Shown piece by piece: positions 10,480-19,339 of a stretch of DNA of 29,466 nt. Origin of the DNA: Bigelowiella natans CCMP2755. Lineage: Eukaryota; Cercozoa; Chlorarachniophyceae. A program made the position numbers and the translations under genes. The stretch covers positions 2,501 through 31,966 of the forward strand of contig ADNK01000891.1 of NCBI GenBank assembly GCA_000320545.1. Direction: 5' to 3'. Under the pieces are notes generated by a model. That model searched no databases and had not been told where the DNA came from. It was given only the letters and a program-made list of their open reading frames with translations. How positions within the stretch are numbered: position 1 is the stretch's first letter; every line of letters starts with the position of its first letter.

Positions 10480-11481
10480 ATGTCAAATGCTAATGTAGAT
10501 CTACCGAGCCGTGCACAGCCCGTGCAGCTTAGAGGAGAGATCGAAAGTGTGATGCGCGAAATCGAGACACTGCGGAAGGAAAACGCGGAGTTGAAAGGTA
10601 TTGGATCGGTAGTCGAGTTGTTGAGACAAGAGGTCGATCAATGTAAACGCCAGAACGAGATATTGAAACAGCGCATCAGGCTGGCTTCGATGCGCACACC
10701 TACCTTAAGCGTTTGCTACAGTGTTGATGTGGATGCAGCATCTCTATTCTGGGACTTCGACCTGATAGTGGTCGATTCGAATTGCCGCGAAGATGCTGTG
10801 AAGGCATTAGCAACGGACGGCAGGATCGTATTTGGATATCTCAGTTTGGGAGCAGTAGACAAAGGTAGAGCATGGTATAGCACCCTCGAAGAGAAGAAAT
10901 GTCTGGCGGGAGAAAACAAGGGGTACACAAGTGTAAGGATTAACCTTGCCAATCCAGCTGCAGGCAAGTTGTTCCTAGACACTGTTATTCCCGAAATGAA
11001 ACAAAAGGGTTTCAACGGTTTATTCCTTGACGACCTTGATTTGATCTACACGCACAATCAGGGAAAATACGCTGTAGAGCTCATGGGAGCAATTCGCGAG
11101 AAATACCCATCGCTAAAACTCTTTGCGAACCGAGGTTTGGAAATATTGGGAGATTACGCAAAACACATCGATTACGTCCTTTTGGAGAGCTGTTTTGCAT
11201 TGAATGGCACCATGAGAGACCAAGGGGACCCACAATGGGCGCTTAGTCATCTAAAGAAAGGCCAAAAGGCAAACCCTGGCCTGGTGGGCTGTGCCTTGGA
11301 TTACTTCGCTGACAAAGAAGAAAAGGATCGGAAAATCTCCACCGAACAAGCAGATTTAATTGAAAAAATTAAACAGGCCCACAAATTGCATGGTTTGGTC
11401 TCGTGCGTTTCAGTTAAGGCGCTTGATGTTGCCGTCCGCCGCCGGTGGAGCAGCACATCATGTCAGATGTCGGGTGTCTAA
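10480..11481 (+). CDS. Coiled-coil protein with GH114/TM1410-like TIM-barrel domain
   Basis: A single exon of 333 residues starting MSNANVDLPS. Residues about 15-68 are a charged coiled coil (EIESVMREIETLRKENAELK). From about 74 the protein resembles the glycoside hydrolase 114 / TM1410 superfamily. In order it has WDFDLIVVDS (91-100), a GRIVFGYLSLG strand (114-124), GFNGLFLDDLDLIY (177-190; the Asp-bearing strand expected near the active site), LKLFANRGLEIL (212-223) and HIDYVLLESCFALNG (229-243). Family members are reported as endo-alpha-1,4-polygalactosaminidases or are uncharacterised. This copy has no signal peptide and would be cytosolic. Where relatives usually have a GEAE-type motif it reads LGAVDKGR, so activity is uncertain. 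It has no introns, although most neighbours have many, which fits gene transfer or retroposition. The C-terminal tail (RRRWSSTSCQMSGV) is unconserved. Confidence 0.65.
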   Translation: MSNANVDLPSRAQPVQLRGEIESVMREIETLRKENAELKGIGSVVELLRQEVDQCKRQNEILKQRIRLASMRTPTLSVCYSVDVDAASLFWDFDLIVVDSNCREDAVKALATDGRIVFGYLSLGAVDKGRAWYSTLEEKKCLAGENKGYTSVRINLANPAAGKLFLDTVIPEMKQKGFNGLFLDDLDLIYTHNQGKYAVELMGAIREKYPSLKLFANRGLEILGDYAKHIDYVLLESCFALNGTMRDQGDPQWALSHLKKGQKANPGLVGCALDYFADKEEKDRKISTEQADLIEKIKQAHKLHGLVSCVSVKALDVAVRRRWSSTSCQMSGV

Positions 11482-12380
11482 CCGAAAGATCAGAAGTGCA
11501 TGCTGATGCACGTGTTGTTGAAAACGCCGCAAAAAGTGCAACTCAATGATGGCGCATTGCTAGATTGTTCATCGTGCTGCATGTTCCTTTTTTTTGGTTT
11601 GCACCGTGTTTGCTGGCATCATTTGAATTGCATTTGGGCATCGCTAGGTCACGCATGGGCATCGTCCACAGCTTGATCGTGGCGCGATGCGTGCGTACAT
11701 CACTGCGACAGCGAGCCACCAGCACGGCTAGACGGCACAGCATTGAGCAAAACCGCTGTGTGTCATCAGTCATCAGACAAGCGCGAATGTGTTTTTTCAG
11801 TCAGCTCGATCGATCCGCACAGCAGCTGAGCTCACATCGGTCGTCGCGTGGGATGTTCAACTCGCATGCACAGCGGCTGCGAGGACAGCTAGACGGTCTA
11901 GCAGTGCTAGCAGTTCATGTGAGCTGGAAGCTGAGCGAGGTGCTTTTGCAGTGCCAAGTCTAGCACATCCTGGAAAAATTGCAACTCATGCCAAGGCCAG
12001 AAGGCACGCGTGTTGTGCCGTCGGTTGTGCAGGAGGCCACTCCACGAGTTGTCGAAGAGATGGATTTCTTGATTCCTGGGTGCTGAACTGCTTCGTGCAG
12101 CTCTTCTGCCCATGCATTGCTAGATTGATGTCCGGAGTTGTCCGAAGGTTTTGCTGTCTGTTGAGGTCAGGTGCCTGAAGGTGTCCAAAACAAGAAACAA
12201 GAAACAACGCTGATCGTCTCGACTGCACCACCAAAGCATTGCATGACACTTGCAACGTGCGAAACGCGGTGGCTCGAGCTGAAAACAACGAGTGCTCTCT
12301 GCTAGCTCTGGTGTGAAAACCAGCGTGACGCAAAATTGGAGTGCAATGGCTGCAGCGAGCACAACCAAAAGTGGAGAGGA

Positions 12381-12415
12381 ACATTGAACATTGAACATTG
12401 AACATTGAACATTGA
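12381..12415. repeat. Heptanucleotide tandem repeat (ACATTGA)5
   Basis: Five perfect head-to-tail copies of ACATTGA in intergenic DNA. Confidence 0.95.
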
Positions 12416-12639
12416 AATGAATCATCTGAGCATCAATGCAAAACAACGTGCGCAAGAAAAACATTGGAAACATGCGTTTGCACGCACCAGCGTCCACAAG
12501 CAAAAATCATTGCGAGGGCTGTGTTTTTGCATGTGTCAAACTACTCATGTGTTGCCATCTTTGAGTTAGGACTGCAAAAAATGGGGGGGGGGTAGTCTGA
12601 TCAGTGCAAGGGCTTGAGGAACGAAACAAAGGAAGGAAC

Positions 12640-12751
12640 GTTGATTTGTTGAGCTGGGCAGTGTGCCCTTGGATGGAAATGGAGATTCCTTGGAGTGTCT
12701 CCTTGTCAGAGCTGTTGATTTGTTGATGAGTTGAGAGCTGGGCAGCGTGCC
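12640..12751. repeat. Imperfect direct duplication
   Basis: Copy one (12640-12668) and copy two (12713-12751) share GTTGATTTGTTGA and GAGCTGGGCAG.GTGCCC. Copy two has a 10-bp internal insertion (TGAGTTGAGA) and one substitution. Confidence 0.8.
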
Positions 12752-13472
12752 CATGGCGCTTTTTTCCTACGACAAAGAGCAACAACGCCCAATCGCTTGA
12801 AAGCTTGAAGGAGGCCCTCATTTTTTAATTGCGACAAGATGCGACAAACAAAAGACAATCAAACCCATTCGGCAACACATGTCCAAGATCACAATGCTCC
12901 AAATCTATGCACACATCATTAGAAGTCTTGCATAGTTTAGTCCTCTTACACATCGTACTTTTCCCGATGCGGCGGAAGTTGTTTTTAGATTGTCGCTCGC
13001 TAGAACTGCAGGGGGTCCTGCGGGCTGCTGAGCTACTGTTAGCGAAGAGCAGCCTCGAGCACCCAGTGCACTAAAATCAAGAGGTTGCGAGTCCGAGAAT
13101 CGGAACTCGGCGCGATGAAAAGCACACATGTGACGTAAAGGACCGCTCCTTTCAACGCAGGGCATTGGATTGAAGGAGGACCAATGCCTGGCACTTACGA
13201 GCGTCGACGCGTCAGGATGTTCAGTGCTAATCTCACTGCTTTGGAATTTTTCTTGTGAACATTCTCGATCGAAAGACAGAAACGAACCGTGGCTTTGCGC
13301 TGCGGCATTTCCATGTGCCACATTTTGAGGAAAATCGGGTCATGTCCCTAATGCAAGGAATCTGTTCTTAGCAAAGTTTCCGGCTTGCCATGCTCCTTTC
13401 GTGGCTGCGTAGCTGTTACGAGCAACGCAAAACCCGGCACGCTAATCCCCTCCCACAACCCAACTGGACGCA

Positions 13473-16292
13473 ATGATTGCAGCACTTTCGATCCTTGCAC
13501 TAGCTTCTACCGCTGCCGGACAGGCTGCGCCACCGCCTGCACCAGCAGCACCAGTGACCATGGCCGAAGTACTAGCGAATCAGGAAGCGTGGAAAGATGC
13601 CATCTTGGCTATCAGTAATTCATTCCTGCGAGGCGGCGACTACATCGATGTTGCCAACGAGGCTGCCGCAAGGCTCTACGGCTACGCAGACAACAACGTT
13701 CTGTTCAAGCCTACAAAAGCTGCTGAGTTTCCATTCCGTCCAACTGCAACAGGAGCGCTGTCTTACTTCGTCGGAGGCGATGTTGTAGACGGGGGATTTG
13801 CGGAAGATGGGGGATTTGCCATCAACGGTGGCGACGGATGGAGCAATGTTACATTCGTAAACCACCAGATTGATCTCAACGGTGGCGTTGCAATAGCAAT
13901 GGGAACCTATTTCTTCACCTCCGCCAAAGATGGAAGTGTGTCTGAAGTCCATTACACCTTCGCGTACAAGCGTAGTCCTGACGGAATAGTTCGCATCTTT
14001 GTTCACCACTCATCCGTGCCGTACGCTGAGCCTCCCACGCCTATTACCGAGGCTGAGGTGCTTACGGCTCAGGATAAGTGGGCTAGGGCCATTTTGGACA
14101 TTTCCAGATCCTTCCTTACCGGTGGCGACTACATCCAAAACGCAAGCAATGCGGCTGCTGAGCTCTACGGTTACGCGAATATGAGTGTCCTCTTCAAGCC
14201 AACCCAAGCTGCTGAGTATCCGTTCCGTCCCACTGCAACAGGAGCGCTGTCCTACTTCGTCGGTGGCGGGGTTGTGGATGGTGGCTTCGAAGAAGATGGA
14301 GGATTTGCTATCAACGGCGGCGATGGATGGAGCAATGTCATCTTCCAGAACCATCAGATTGACCTCAACGGCGACATTGCCGTTGCTATGGGAACCTACT
14401 ACTTCACCTCTGCTAAGACTGGAGAGGACACTGAAGTTCACTACACCTTCGGCTACAAGCGAAACCCCGAGGGCGAGGTACGCATCTTCGTTCACCACTC
14501 CTCAGTGCCTTACGCCGAGGCTCCTAAAAAAGTTGAGGAGGCTCAGGTACTTGCAGCCCAGGACAAGTGGGCAAATGCCATTTTGACCATCAGTAGCACG
14601 TATCTTGCCGGCGGCGACTTTGTCAAGGCAGCCAGCGATGCCGCGGCTGAGCTCTACGGCTACGCTAACATGAGTGTCCTTTTCAAGCCAACCCAAGCTG
14701 CTGAGTATCCGTTCCGTCCCACAGCAACAGGAGCGCTGTCCTACTTCGTCGGTGGCGGGGTTGTGGATGGTGGCTTCGAAGAAGATGGAGGATTTGCTAT
14801 CAACGGCGGCGACGGGTGGAACAAGGTTGTGTTCGAGAACCATCAGATCGACACTAGCGCCCCTGGTGTTGCCATTGCCATGGGAACCTACTACTTCACT
14901 TCAGCTAAAGATGGAAGCGTGTCTGAAGTTCAGTACACTTTCGGCTACAAGTTTAACAGTGAGGGTGAGCTACGCATCACCGCACATCACTCCTCTGTGC
15001 CATGCATGGCGACCCCTGTTCCCATTACTGAGGGTGAGGTCCGTGCAGCACAAGACCAGTGGGCAAGCGCCATTTTGGAAATTAGCAACTCCTACCTTCG
15101 AGGTGGCGACTTTGTCGCTGTTGCTAACCAAGCTGCTGCTGATCTCTACGGTTGTTCAAACATGAGTGTCCTTTTCAAGCCAACCCAAGCTGCTGAGCAT
15201 CCGTTCCGTCCCACAGCAACAGGAGCGCTGTCCTACTTCGTCGGTGGCGGGGTTGTGGATGGTGGCTTCGAAGAAGATGGAGGATTTGCTATCAACGGCG
15301 GCGATGGATGGAGCAAGGTTGTGTTCGAGAACCACCAAATTGACACTACCAGCCCCGCTGTTGCCATCGCCATGGGAACCTACTACTTCACTTCTGCTAA
15401 AGATGGAAGCGTGTCTGAAGTTCAATACACCTTCGGCTACAAGCGTAACAATGAGGGCGAGCTATGCATCACCGCACATCACTCCTCCGTGCCATATGTG
15501 GTATCTGCTGTTCCTATTACTGAGTCAGAGGTTCTGGCAGCACAGGATGCGTGGAAACAGGCCATTTTGGACATCAGTAACGCCTACCTTCTAGGTAACG
15601 ACTACGTCGCTGTTGCTAACCAAGCTGCTGCTGATCTCTACGGCTACGCTAACATGAGTGTCCTCTTCAAGCCTACCAAAGCTGCTGAGTTCCCGTTCCG
15701 CCCAACCGCAACGGGGGCCTTGTCTTACTTCGTCGGCGGCGATGTTGTCACGGATGGCTTTAGTGAAGATGCTGGATTTGCTATCAACGGCGGCGACGGG
15801 TGGAGCAAGGTCATCTTCAGGAACCACCAGATTGACCTCAACGGCAACGTAGCTATCGCCATGGGTACCTACTACTTCACTTCGGCTAAAGATGGAAGCG
15901 AGTCCGAGGTGCAGTATACATTTGGCTACAAGCGTAACCCTGAAGGCGAGCTCCGTATCAGCGCCCATCACTCATCTGTGCCATACAGCAGCGCCGCTGC
16001 TGCATCAAGTGGAGACACTGTTACTGAAGCAGATCTGGATAACTTGAGGGAGGACACCATCGCAGTAGTCGTCGCTTTTTCTGTCATCGTACCAATCCTT
16101 CTGCTGATTAACATCGCTGTTTGCTGGTTCCTCTTCAGGAAGGTTGGTACCAATGACCAGGTTACGTACACATACAAGAACAACGGAGGTTCGAAAGATC
16201 TTAATGAGAAAGATAACATTGGAATGATGAAAAGGGAAAGCCTTGGCAGCGTGGTGGAAGATACCAAGGGTAGAGGCATGGAGGCAGTCTAG
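13473..16292 (+). CDS. Secreted type I membrane protein with five tandem NTF2/SnoaL-like repeats
   Basis: A single exon of 939 residues. Residues 1-18 (MIAALSILALASTAAGQA) are a signal peptide, followed by an Ala/Pro-rich linker. Five repeats of about 160-164 residues follow (about 30-188, 189-351, 352-515, 516-679, 680-843). Each has the order: W..AIL.IS helix, GGD, LYGYANMSVLFKPT, PFRPTATGALSYFVGG, EDGGFAINGGDGW, NHQID, AIAMGTYYFTSAK, YTFGYKRN, HHSSVPY. The alternating beta strands after an N-terminal helix suggest an NTF2/SnoaL-like fold; I associate similar single domains with marine algae and bacteria, which needs a search. A transmembrane helix lies at about 864-890 (VVVAFSVIVPILLLINIAVCWF), with a short charged tail. 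The ectodomain should be extracellular; ligand or catalytic role unknown. Repeats 2-4 are almost identical in DNA over their centres. Confidence 0.8.
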   Translation: MIAALSILALASTAAGQAAPPPAPAAPVTMAEVLANQEAWKDAILAISNSFLRGGDYIDVANEAAARLYGYADNNVLFKPTKAAEFPFRPTATGALSYFVGGDVVDGGFAEDGGFAINGGDGWSNVTFVNHQIDLNGGVAIAMGTYFFTSAKDGSVSEVHYTFAYKRSPDGIVRIFVHHSSVPYAEPPTPITEAEVLTAQDKWARAILDISRSFLTGGDYIQNASNAAAELYGYANMSVLFKPTQAAEYPFRPTATGALSYFVGGGVVDGGFEEDGGFAINGGDGWSNVIFQNHQIDLNGDIAVAMGTYYFTSAKTGEDTEVHYTFGYKRNPEGEVRIFVHHSSVPYAEAPKKVEEAQVLAAQDKWANAILTISSTYLAGGDFVKAASDAAAELYGYANMSVLFKPTQAAEYPFRPTATGALSYFVGGGVVDGGFEEDGGFAINGGDGWNKVVFENHQIDTSAPGVAIAMGTYYFTSAKDGSVSEVQYTFGYKFNSEGELRITAHHSSVPCMATPVPITEGEVRAAQDQWASAILEISNSYLRGGDFVAVANQAAADLYGCSNMSVLFKPTQAAEHPFRPTATGALSYFVGGGVVDGGFEEDGGFAINGGDGWSKVVFENHQIDTTSPAVAIAMGTYYFTSAKDGSVSEVQYTFGYKRNNEGELCITAHHSSVPYVVSAVPITESEVLAAQDAWKQAILDISNAYLLGNDYVAVANQAAADLYGYANMSVLFKPTKAAEFPFRPTATGALSYFVGGDVVTDGFSEDAGFAINGGDGWSKVIFRNHQIDLNGNVAIAMGTYYFTSAKDGSESEVQYTFGYKRNPEGELRISAHHSSVPYSSAAAASSGDTVTEADLDNLREDTIAVVVAFSVIVPILLLINIAVCWFLFRKVGTNDQVTYTYKNNGGSKDLNEKDNIGMMKRESLGSVVEDTKGRGMEAV
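14196..15304 (+). repeat. Homogenised 128-bp core shared by repeats 2, 3 and 4
   Basis: The segments 14196-14323, 14685-14812 and 15177-15304 are aligned without gaps. By eye, copies 2 and 3 differ at one base, 3 and 4 at one, and 2 and 4 at two. Silent positions are conserved as well, unlike in repeats 1 and 5. This looks like recent duplication or gene conversion. Confidence 0.85.
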
Positions 16293-17186
16293 ACATACAC
16301 ATTTCTTTCACGGCAGTAAAGTCTGAAGGAATATGAATTAACGATGATGATGATTTTGTTTCCCTGAGCACTAAAAGATGATGATGATTGTTGTTTGTTG
16401 GAGATGAACACTAGTCGTTTTATTCTTAAATTTCACCTAATATTCATCAAAGTATTGTGTGACCGAGTAATCTTGAGAAAGGCATTCATTGTCATGAATG
16501 GCACAAAACCCAATTCGAGCACGGCTAGAAGTTGCGCAACAAGCACCGGAAATTGCAAGGACATGAACACTGTGTTCAGCTGTATGTGCAGCCTTGCAGC
16601 AGAGGCCTAACTAGCCCAATCAAGCTACTTTTATGCATGCTCAAGCACCGCATGAGCGCGGAAGCTTCAAATCCTCGATCTGCCCCGCCTCGCCCATGAA
16701 CTCTCCTCTATGTCCATTACACGTAAGCCTCACATTAGGCTAGCTAGGTAACATCGCTAGCATCCGCGCACGACAGACGATGCCATATATGTGCATGTGC
16801 ATGCGTGCGCACCCGCCGCATTAACGTCATTTACGCTGCGGTACTGAGCCTTATTAGATGCAACAGATGTGCAATGTCTTTTATCAGTACATCGCAGACT
16901 TAAGGCTAGTAGGCTGTATCATACTATCCGAAGACGTAAACACTCTATGCAATGCCGAGGAAGGGATATGTATTCATTCTTAAATAATTGAGCAAGCAGT
17001 GTACTCTGGTAATATTAAGTTAGTTGGCACGCCAGGTAAACAAGCTTCCCATTGTCACACTAACTTCACTGCATCATGCGATGTCCAGCGGTAAACTACT
17101 AATTTCTTTCTCGTGAATCAAAATCGATTCTCCTTCTTCTTCGAGATATTTCAATCAATATGGCACTAGTAACCAAGCTATGTATC
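16293..17186. other. Convergent intergenic region
   Basis: 3' flanks of the five-repeat gene (+) and the EF-hand gene (-). It contains several GATGATGAT words at 16343-16388 and a CTAG/GCATGC-rich patch at about 16610-16810. No coding or RNA gene is seen. Confidence 0.45.
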
Positions 17187-18321
17187 CTAAATGACGTTAC
17201 TCATCATTTGTTCCAGGTAAGCTTCGTAGTGAATTTTTCCTGGGGAATAAAATGGGTAAATTTTTACATTACACACAAATCGAGAGTAAGAGATTAAATT
17301 TGTCTCAATACCTGTTCTGGAATCCTTTGCTACGCTAAGGAAGTCTTCTACTTCTTTGTCATGAAAGGCAAAATTATTTGACGTGAGCGCCTCCACAATA
17401 ACTTGTTCATCTATTTCGCCTTTTCCTTCAGGATCAAGCACCTACGTGGCCGCCCGTTTTAGGTAAAAATCATTGATGGTATCAAAGTAAAGAAGCTACC
17501 CTAAAAGCTTGGAGAATCGTATCGCGGTCATCAGGCTGATACAAGTTCTTCTTTAGCACCTGAGCAGATCAATGTGGGCTTACTATCCAATTTTGACGTC
17601 ACCAAAAAATTGATTCTTAAGACTACCTTGATCATAAACTCCTCGAATCGGTCGTATCGCACCCTAATTTCTTCATCCTCCTTGATTTGCTTTATTATAT
17701 CATTTGATACATCTTCCTCAGTGGGATATGCCCCCAGATACCTCATGATCGATCGCACCTCACTGATTAAAGGGAAACACAGAACACATTTTGAGAACGA
17801 AGGGTGGTTGCAGCTAGGTAGATACTGGCATCATCATATTCGATCTCTTTCTTCTGAAAATATTTATCGGTTCGCACAGGAATTAAACATATGGGCATAC
17901 CGTTCGTCGCATGTATTGTTGTTCTCGCTGTCAAAAGGCTCGAACGCCTCCCGGATTCGCCGTTTTATCGGATGATCAGGGTCGTTCGTGTCAAGAACCT
18001 GTGGGACCTCCTCCTCCTCATGGTCTCCTTGTTTCTCTTCCCCCTCCTTCTCTTCTCCGCCTTTGGCCCCGGAAGAGCCAGTTTGCACTTCTTTCTTACC
18101 TTCCTCTTGTGGCTTCTCTGTGTTGCTCTTCGCCTCCTGAGGTGGGAAGAGGTGTGAGTTATTATTTCTTTGACAAATTCAGGGAGCACGAATGCAACTT
18201 CTTTTCCCATCACCCTGCAAATTGTTCCATAGAGCTGAGAATGAAATACTACCTCTGGGGCTGGGCCATCGGTGGCCTTCTTCTCCTCTCCTTGAGGGGA
18301 AGCAGCGGTAACGTCTGCCAT
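17187..18321 (-). CDS. EF-hand protein, EFCAB2/DRC8-like (dynein regulatory complex)
   Basis: Six exons on the minus strand: 18321-18253, 18136-17901, 17762-17627, 17559-17500, 17441-17312, 17239-17187; 227 residues, all phases consistent. A charged low-complexity N-terminus of about 75 residues (MADVTAASPQGEEKK, then GGEEKEGEEKQGDHEEEEV) precedes a calmodulin-like core: IKRRIREAFEPFDSENNN, REVRSIMRYLGAYPTEEDV, YDRFEEFMIKV, DTILQAFRVLDPEGKGEID and IHYEAYLEQMM. The lone VRSIMRYLG.YPTEE motif and the short degenerate EF loops match EFCAB2/DRC8, a subunit of the nexin-dynein regulatory complex of motile cilia. Loop 1 (FDSENNNTCDER) and loop 3 (LDPEGKGEIDEQ) keep part of the Ca2+-binding pattern; the others look degenerate. 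It is divergent from the CCDC137-like gene. The acidic/Lys extension is longer than I expect for the animal protein. Confidence 0.75.
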
Positions 18322-18838
18322 CGTTGATGAGGAACTCTGAAACCGATGATGTTGCAGCTGATTGTTTGCTCTGCTTGATAAATCAGTGAAAATGCAGGCC
18401 ATTTTATTCGATTTCCTCCTAAGAAGGGCAACCGATCTTTGAATCTTGCTAGATCGGAAATAACCCGATAAAACGAGTGCATTTTCTGGAACTTGTTCAT
18501 GTGTAATTTGCTGCTATCGCCAATCTGCTTGCAGACAGCTTTCTGTACAATTTAGTACAATTTTATATGCCGAAAATATCCCAAGGAGATCTCTTGCTTT
18601 GAGGATATATTAATACAATATGAAATTTAGGATATTTTAAGGATGCGGCATAGAGTTTTGTCCGAATAACTTAAAAACGACGCATCGGTGAATATTATTG
18701 CAGTAATAACTCCGATAGGATGGGTGCCCTCTCCCCTGCTGCCCAGAAAATGAACACGAATAAAAATGCACACAGACAAAAACTCGCGAGCACAATGCCA
18801 ACACTACAATGCCAACACTCACACATCCACACACACAA

Positions 18839-18842
<4 letters not shown>

Positions 18843-18902
<60 letters not shown>
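18843..18902. repeat. (AT)n microsatellite
   Basis: About 29 AT units, the longest dinucleotide run in the window. Confidence 0.95.
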
Positions 18903-18906
<4 letters not shown>

Positions 18907-18941
18907 CATATATTTGCATGCTTACATATTCATTTTCTCTT

Positions 18942-18944
<3 letters not shown>

Positions 18945-19022
<78 letters not shown>
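18945..19022. repeat. Compound (CT)n(CA)n microsatellite
   Basis: About 18 CT units pass directly into about 21 CA units. The purine strand is continuous through the CT half. Confidence 0.95.
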
Positions 19023-19023
<1 letters not shown>

Positions 19024-19339
19024 CTCGTTCCCTCTCCCACGAGCACTACATACATACGGCATACACACCGCAAGCATTCTCGTGGCGATTCAAGTTCTAG
19101 TAATATAATGGCCTCAAACTAGATTTCCTCGTTCGTCGAAATAATTTCCTTCTAAAACCGCATTAAATCTTCAGGAAAATCTCACCGTAGGAGAAAGATT
19201 CGCCCTTACGATACCTTTTGTACGGACTCTTCCCGGATCGCTGCGTACAAGCGGTATGTATGCGACTGTTCGTTTATTACATGTGGAAATAAATGCATGT
19301 GTGTCGGCAATAATCAAAATCACTGATTGCGAATCGCTG

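Larger units (their letters stand above)
11482..13472. other. Two-kilobase intergenic region with small duplications
   Basis: No gene is recognised. It contains five tandem copies of a heptamer (12381-12415), an imperfect direct duplication (12640-12668 and 12713-12751), and a 14-bp word GCATTGCTAGATTG at both 11554-11567 and 12114-12127. CTAG is frequent (for example near 11561, 11645, 11725, 11898, 11907 and 12121). Open frames on both strands reach 130-140 codons but are rich in Cys, His, Arg and Ser with no motif. Confidence 0.5.
18322..19339. other. Divergent promoter region with compound microsatellite
   Basis: About 1 kb between the DRC8-like (-) and CCDC137-like (+) starts. A near-continuous block (AT)n-(CT)n-(CA)n lies at 18843-19022. 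An acceptor-like TCTTCAG at about 19176 and a donor-like GCG|GTATGT at about 19256 may mark an upstream non-coding or coding exon of the + strand gene; I could not decide. Confidence 0.45.

Noticed and set aside
12381-12415. CRISPR-like or regulatory array
   Set aside because: The units are directly adjacent heptamers with no spacers, and the window is eukaryotic.
12905-13321. 138-codon minus-strand frame upstream of the five-repeat gene
   Set aside because: Composition is His/Ser/Arg-rich without motifs, and it overlaps a likely promoter region.
14010-14498. Antisense frames within the five-repeat gene
   Set aside because: They recur with the same shadow sequence in each repeat because the DNA repeats. 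They are not independent genes.
18235-18252. 18-bp micro-intron (GTAGTA...CTCAG) in the DRC8-like gene
   Set aside because: The same donor pairs better with the acceptor at 18137, giving a 116-bp intron of ordinary size and an in-phase join.
18637-19122. Ile/Tyr and Ser/Leu or His/Thr repeat frames
   Set aside because: These are translations of the AT, CT and CA microsatellites, not proteins.
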